In this document: piece by piece, positions 45,942 through 64,000 of the stretch
Layout: the number at the start of each line of letters is the position of its first letter
Numbering within the stretch: position 1 is the first letter of the stretch
Assembly (NCBI GenBank): GCA_021613375.1
Contig: CM038720.1
Span: 16,027,962-16,091,961 of the forward strand
DNA from: Megaleporinus macrocephalus
Taxonomy: Eukaryota; Chordata; Actinopteri; Characiformes; Anostomidae
DNA length: 64,000 bases
Direction of reading: 5' to 3'
Program-made: the position numbers and the translations under genes
Notes under the pieces: model-generated
Seen by the model: the letters and a program-made list of their open reading frames with translations, nothing else
Told to the model about the DNA's origin: nothing
Databases searched by the model: none

Positions 45942-48900
45942 GTAAGTAAAATGTATACTGCTTTAGGCGACGTTCCGCCATGCTAATGTTTGATACGAAG
46001 ATATTTCCGTCATCTCGCAAAACCACTCGTTTACTAATGTTTTAGAATGCTGTAAATGCTGTAATTCATGACTTCATGTTGGACATTTGTAAGGCCACTT
46101 AGGACGAAACTGACTATTCATTAGTAAAAAGAAACAAAAGTTCCACATCTCATGAGGGAATTTTTCCTTGCCACTTTCTCCATTGGCTTTCTTACGGGAG
46201 TTTGGACACGGATCTTCCGTATAGCTGCTTTAAGATATCGCTTTTTGCTATAAAAAAATCTTTATAAATAAATTAACGTTGACTAATGATACTTTTCGGA
46301 CGTTATGACTGTACGGTCCCAATCACAGAAAACACATAAAGCGAACTTCAGCTGACTCCCTTCTAGATTGTTCTTTATGGGTTGTTTAAGTTATTAACAA
46401 GCTCTGTGTTAAAGAAAGCCAACTACACTTTCAAGAGGCTCAGTTATTTTTAGTGCTCGGGTGTAGAAATTCAGGAAAAACAGAGACATACACAGAAACT
46501 GACAAGTTTGATGAATGACTGCGCAGTTATTCCATTCGGAAGCAGAAAATGTATGTCTTGAGGCATATTCACAGTTTGGGTTATCTTTATAGATAATTGC
46601 TTGTATTCAGTTGTTGACGCACATTTACATAAGTGTTTCCTTTTTCATTCCTAAAATATGGAAAATATTTCTTGTCAATTACATGTTACAAATAAGCCGA
46701 AATTGCAAATAATTTTTTTTGAATTATTTAATCCACCCACTGATATTACTCGTGCCATACTGATGCTCAGAGTACTTACAGAGCCCTGCTTTACTCATTA
46801 AATTAGGACAAAAGTCAGTGTACATTTTTCTCATATAACTTTAATCATGCATTCAGCCCCTACAGCACTTGCGAATAAAGGAAAGTGAGAGCATGTATAT
46901 ATAAATATTTATAATACACGTATTTAACCTAATATTTAGGAATTTTAGAAATCATGAGGAAACATGATCTCTCCTGGTTTAGGGATTTGCTGATCTTGCC
47001 TGCAAAACTGTTTATTTGGCACAGCTCACAAAGTAATCCTGGCCAATCTGCGATTTGATATTTTTCTCTAACTGTAATCTGTCTTTGTCATCAGTGCTCA
47101 ATTCATTGCATTATACTGGTCCAATGAGGAGGCTTCAGACACAGAGAGCTCTTTGTTTGATGGCCGTATAAAGCGTTAATCAGCAAGCTCCCTCTGCCCA
47201 AGATGTGTATTAAAGAGGATATTTTTAGTGGGTCATGTTTCCATAATTTGGAATGAGGTGATCTCTAATCAGACTTGAAGGTGAAAAGATGCACTTACAT
47301 GGTGCAAGCAGTTTAGGCAAATGCCTCAACAAGAGTTTCTTATTTAGAGAACCGTCATTAGCCGATTGTGCTTTTTTTTATCTGTTCAGAAAATATTTCA
47401 GTTGTTGTGTTTTGACCCGCAGCTGACAGTGTTCAGAGAGACTCTGCAGTTGGACTTTAAGCCTGATGCCTCTCTCATGCCCAAATGTGCATTTTGACCT
47501 GCATTTTGACAACATAGCTGCTGATTCAAATTTGTCACTTTATTTTGCCTACCTGGTTTAATGTCTTACGTGTGATGGAAATTTTCGTTGTAATTTAATC
47601 AAATGTTTCTTTAAAAAACATTGCATGAAGATGATCAAAAATGAACTTTACTGAGCAAATGGGTAAAATATATAAAATATACATAAACTGTACATAAACT
47701 GTTAAAAAGAGAAGAAAATGTGCAGTATGGACTTGTACTGTGTGGATTCCTCTCGTTCCTACCATACATATTACAGTACAGTACAGTACTTCTGAATTTA
47801 ATAGCATAGCATTTGCTCATTATATGCATTATATGCAAGCTTAAATGTGTTAAGAGGGTGATGAACAGGGTGGGTACAACTTGCAAAGTTGTCATCCCTT
47901 TGCGAAAACATTATACTGTACAAGATGTTGAAACCCCATCTCTAAACAAAACCCATATGTTGGTCTGTACCTCTGTACCATGTTGTTTTAAGATTCAAAT
48001 TACAACAAGCCAAGCAAGTAAAGGAATCCAGAGTAAAGGCTGCTTGTGGGAAAACCTCTTGTTTTGTTTGGGCAGTTGGTGCAGTCACCCCCAACACCTC
48101 CCACCCAAAATAGGAGTGCCCTGTTCTGCCCTGCGTCTTACACACCTTCAGGTGCTCTCCGGGCCAAGAGTATAGAGGCTGGAGAGTAGTGCCCTGTGTG
48201 AACTATACTCATGTCTCAAGAGCCAACCATCGGGCCAATTTGTTCCCCACCTTGGCCAGGCTGACAAGAGCACTTAAGGATATCAAGCACAGATTCCAGT
48301 CGAATCCATGAGCTGTGGAAAGCACTGGATTTACTTACATGTTCTAAGTTTGTCTAGTGCTGTCATGAGTACTTGAGTAAACTTGAGTAGTTAAAAAAGG
48401 TTAAAATTATTGGTGATGATTCTTTGAAGTTATTTTATTATTAGTATATTTCAATTATATATATTAGTATAGTCCTTTTCAGTCCATGCCTATTTTACAG
48501 TCATTGAAAGGGCTAGGTATAGTTTGTTACTGTTTAGGTCCATCTTTAATTTTTTGTGCCTTTTTTATACCTCAGTTAATAATTAAATTTGTTGCTAGCC
48601 CTAAATACATCGAAAATATACACATACTTCCCATGCAGCAGTGAGACAGGACAGAAAACTAACACTATGTTATAGCAAAATAATCTGATGTGTTTTGCAT
48701 CTATTTGCCATTTTTCATGCATGCAGCACATGTTAAACACACATGCCGAATTATTATTTGACTACATCTAAAATGATCACAGAGATGAGAGATGGTATCT
48801 TTACATGTGGCTTTGGATGGGGCCGCGAAGTGTCAGTTGGCAGAGTGCATTGGTTAGTGGTGGAGTACATACGCAGCCCACACAGTGAGATCGCAGCTGT

Positions 48901-51638
48901 GACACACATCTCTACAGCAAAAGGAAGCTATGCAAATTAGTACCAAAAACCACACAACGCCAAAGTCTGAAACAGGCTCCAATGAAAAGATGTGAGAAGT
49001 TGAATGTGCAAGAGTAATGTCAAAAATTTCTTGTCATTTTTGTCATGTAGTGTGACAAGTTGATTTGTATTTAAGGCAAAAACATTTTTTATGCATGCTC
49101 CAGTACCCAGTAAATTACTATGACATTCAGTCTATAGGAATAATTAAAGGCATGTACAGCCACCTTCAAACAGCCATTAGTACGTCATGGTCATACTATG
49201 TACCAACTCTTCACAGTGCACAGAGATGAATGGCAGGGTCAAGGCATGGGAACGAAGCAAGAGTTGAGGTTGGTCTGCAGTATGCTTGCCATCTACAGCT
49301 TCCATGATTTCACTGAGAGAAGTTAGACGCTCTCCCACCGCCTATCTATCCTTGAGAAGTTTTGCAGAGAGTGGATGAGGTGGGGCAGAGAGTGACTTGT
49401 TCTGGCCCAGTTCTGGCTCAGATTGATACAGACTCTTGACTCTCACTGCTGTGAGCTGTAGCCTTCTCCCTTGGCAGAGAGCAAAGATCTCCATGGCCTT
49501 ACTGTGCACAATAGAGATAGTAAAAAAAAGGCAGGAATGGGAATGTCTTTTATTGACTTCTATAGTTATTTGTTAAGTTGGTTTTCAAAGAAGTAGTCTG
49601 TAATAGTTGGTCAGTTGAAAGTAAGTTGTCAAGGTCAAGTATTAAATGGCATTGAAAAAACATACTTGCCTGACAGGACATCCCTTGCATCTAGGGTGCA
49701 AAACTGAATATGTTTGCACATCAAATTTTATTCAGAAAAGATATTTAAGGAAACGTATGCTTTGGACTTAATCTGGACTTTTACATGTTCATCAAATGCA
49801 GCCTTGGTCTTCTCCATTTGATAACATTGGGTTAAATTTTGCTTATACTTACTCATTTTTGGTGGCCACTAATTTTCTGCAGCTTCGAGTAGTTGGTGAG
49901 AGGAAGTACATTTTGGACATTTTATTGTCATTCTTCTATGTTGTCCCATTCTTCCATGAGCATCTCTGCAAAAGTTTTGTTTGCAAAAGCCTGTGTTTTT
50001 GTCCTTCTGTATGAGTTGCTGGTTGTTGTACACAAAGAGGAACTTTCTTCTTTGAGACAGAATCAGCTGTCTGACAACTCTGGGGTCTGCCAAGAGCAAT
50101 GACAGCGTGCTCCAACATGCTCTGACAAGTTCATCTTCAGCCTGGCAAGGCTTCTTAGTGCTTCAAATGCCCTGAAAGATGGTGTTAATGAGGTTATATG
50201 CCTCAGTGTCAAAGGTGTTGGCAGACTTGAGCAAATAATATTGTAGCCTGTCTCTACAGACTTTATGGTGTTTTGCAGCCTAAATTAAACTGAATACTTA
50301 AAACGCATGTGTTATGAATTCGTTACTTTAGGATTTTCCAAAACTCTTGAGTAATCAATTACCAGGGACGACTATTGTTTTATGCATGCAATCTGCATTT
50401 TGTTCAAGAATGCCTTTCCAGTTTCTTTTCCTCAAAGCAGGTTTATAATGAGGTACTGATGAGGTCTCTGCTTAAGCCACACAGAGTTATCTGAGGCCTA
50501 ATGGCACCACTTAGGAGACAGGCTCGGTGCTATATTAGTGTTATCTTGTCGCTGTCTTACCTCTATGGCAGTGTGCCCTACAACATCTTAAGAGATCTTT
50601 CCTTTCCTAATGTTAAAAGGCTAAGGAGCTAATTAACAAAGTGGCAGAATTGAAACCAAATTAAATTGAAACCAATTTTTTTACTTTGTAAATAATAACA
50701 CTGATTCTGTATGCTATGATAAAACTCTGAAAGAGGACAAAGTACATTCTTCATGGTACCTACAACCAGCTTACAGCACAACCCTGAGCACCACTGCAAA
50801 AATAAAATCACAAACTTAAACTCAGGTGTCCTATTGTTTATTCTTTTAACATAATAGATGCTGAACTATCTGTGTCAAGGCTGGGAGGACCTAATCAACT
50901 GGGGAGTGTATCTTCTCATTATCATTGGCTACAGTGATTAACACTTTACTTAGACTTCACATGGGCTTTTTAGTAGATATAGGGTGAAGACATTAATGAT
51001 AGCTACGATAGCTAACGTTAAAGTGGTTGATTGATTAGAAAAATATTATTTATTTCAACAATTACACTTTTGGGACAAAATGATATTTACATTAATGTTA
51101 TCTTTTTTGCCAGTCAGAGATGTAATATAAAGACTTTTAAGAGAAGTGCCAAAGTAAAGTGCTGGTACGATTGTTCAGTGTTACTTCACTTATGAATCCT
51201 ATTATTACAGAAAGCTAGTGAGTGGAATTCATTTATATTCACTATATTGGACATTTTTAGCAGAGATAGAGATGCTGCCCCACACTTTTTCTCATTTGCA
51301 TCTGAGGCTTCCCTATAGTCTATTTCCTCCCTTATTGCTGAAGTCTACAGCCAACAGTTTGGCCTCTTAGGAGACTGTTGCAGAACATACCCTATTAGCT
51401 TACTGAAGGCATGCAAATAACATATTACATACAGCAACAAATGCATATAACCAGTTTAACACTTCTGCATAGTTAATTTTCTGTGGAGTACACTAGCTAA
51501 AGTTATAGGTAATCAGAGATTCTCATAAGAGTTAAAACAGTTTTTATAATTTCCAAGTGGACAAATGCAAATTCCAAGTAATGTTACGTTAGCTTGGTAG
51601 GGCTATTACTGTTTGCTTCAACAACATCATGTTTTCAG

Positions 51639-51714
<76 letters not shown>

Positions 51715-51720
51715 CACTAG
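45942..51720 (+). other. mef2c: mef2c intron 1 (inferred)
   Basis: 5.8 kb of mostly unique AT-rich sequence with no recognised transposon, in contrast to the intergenic region. No exon was found. Short frames (47813-48175, 49796-50102) are not supported. The repeat-poor character would suit regulatory DNA, but I cannot show conservation. Confidence 0.4.
51642..51709 (+). repeat. mef2c: (CT)34 microsatellite acting as polypyrimidine tract of the mef2c start exon
   Basis: Sixty-eight bases of uninterrupted CT run to 51709, followed by GTGTGCACTAG and the exon. It is both a simple repeat and the pyrimidine tract of the acceptor ending at 51720. The minus-strand Glu-Arg repeat frames are artefacts. 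Confidence 0.85.
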
Positions 51721-63037
<11,317 letters not shown>

Positions 63038-64000
63038 GTAAGAGTGATATATATTTACCTTATATGCATGTTTGCCATCTTAATATACAGATGGAGACAG
63101 CTGGTTTGATTTAGCTTGGCTAGTTCCTTTATGGATATTTACTTAGTACACTGTGGTAGGATATTATAAAGGATCTGCAATAGTACACTTAAAGAAGTAT
63201 TTTATAAAGAACATATTGTGATAAATTTAAATAGTTTAGCCTAAGTTTGACTGAAAGCGAGACTCAAGGTTGAGATCAAATTAGTCCAAGTCTTAACTAG
63301 TCTACTTCTGCATCCTGTCCCAATGCTTTGCATTGTTTGGTGAAGTCATTTTAAAGTGAGCTATACCCCTACGATTAATTTGGGACAACAAAATTGACAC
63401 TTACAGAGTTTTATTCCTTTTATTTTAAAATTATATTCAGATTAAAAGTTCAAATTAGATAACTATTACATGAAATACATTTGCATTCAATTTATATTCA
63501 TTATTGACAGGTTTATATCTACATTTACACTTACTCTTTATCAAATACAATTCAGAATAAAATGTTTGATATTCTAATTATAAACACAAATGCAGTATAG
63601 ACTTAAAGTTTAGTATATGGCTTGCAGTTTATTTCTAAATTTTTATCAGATATGGACACCTTTTCTCTGTTTTTAGAAGATCAACAACAGCAAGACCTGT
63701 GTCCAAGACCTGTTCTGAAAAGAATCCAGCTAATGCCAATATCTTAATGAGTTCCTTTGCATTATGAGTCACTTTGCATTGCTGATAATTAAAAGAAAAA
63801 AATTGGCCAAGATTGACCAGGTCCAAGACAAGTCTTGTGTTTTGACTGGGCTCTAAAAACCAGTTTATAAAATGTAAAAAATGCAATTAAGTGCATTAAA
63901 ATGGCTTGAAATAGTTACATACATTCTGCATGAAGGAAGTGCATTCAGTGCTGAATTTTAATGAAATGTGGAAAATGTATTACAGTTTTTTTTTTGTTTG
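63038..64000 (+). other. mef2c: mef2c intron continuing past the window
   Basis: AT-rich sequence with no exon or repeat recognised. The minus-strand frame at 63635-63886 lacks motifs. Confidence 0.5.

Noticed and set aside
48743..48940. Small + strand frame with good composition in mef2c intron 1
   Set aside because: No acceptor or donor bounds it and no family is recognised.

Overview
The window is vertebrate, almost certainly teleost, nuclear DNA. The evidence is short GT-AG exons in long AT-rich introns, many dinucleotide microsatellites, and a repeat load typical of fish (hAT, Tc1-like, BEL/Pao, Ty3/gypsy, CR1/L2-like LINEs, tRNA-derived SINEs). Several repeats look like families I associate with otophysan fishes (characins, catfishes), but that is recollection, not a computed result.

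Two protein-coding genes are well supported, both on the + strand. cetn3 (centrin-3) is complete: five coding exons from 6386 to 11651 give 167 residues with four EF-hands. About 34 kb further on lies the 5' part of mef2c. It has a CpG-rich non-coding first exon ending at 45941, the MADS-box exons (51857-51910 and 54482-54685), the alpha2-type exon (60787-60927) and two further exons up to 63037. The rest of mef2c lies beyond the right edge. As I recall, the human order and relative orientation CETN3 -> MEF2C is the same but with a much longer interval, so this looks like a compact version of an old vertebrate linkage.

Layout: 1-6.2 kb, gene-poor with LINE and Tc1 relics, a minisatellite and microsatellites; 6.2-13.4 kb, cetn3, whose intron 4 holds a hAT element that received an inverted copy of its own family; 13.4-19.6 kb, intergenic with a local duplication, Tc1 relics and a second hAT element; 19.66-22.65 kb, a minus-strand relic of a repetitive fish ORF family, split by a third hAT element; 22.8-25.5 kb, a decayed Ty3/gypsy element; 25.9-33 kb, SINE and LINE fragments; 33.1-39.7 kb, a fairly intact but disabled BEL/Pao retrotransposon on the minus strand; 39.7-45.4 kb, intergenic with candidate exons; 45.4 kb to the end, mef2c.

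The two genes do not act together in a pathway. Centrin-3 is a calcium-binding centrosome protein and MEF2C is a transcription factor of muscle, neural crest and neural development. The most instructive structures are in the mobile elements: three hAT-like insertions with intact 8-bp target-site duplications, each carrying a distinct secondary rearrangement. In mef2c, a (CT)34 microsatellite serves as the polypyrimidine tract before the start-codon exon. I found no CRISPR, operon, phage or other new defence-type system.
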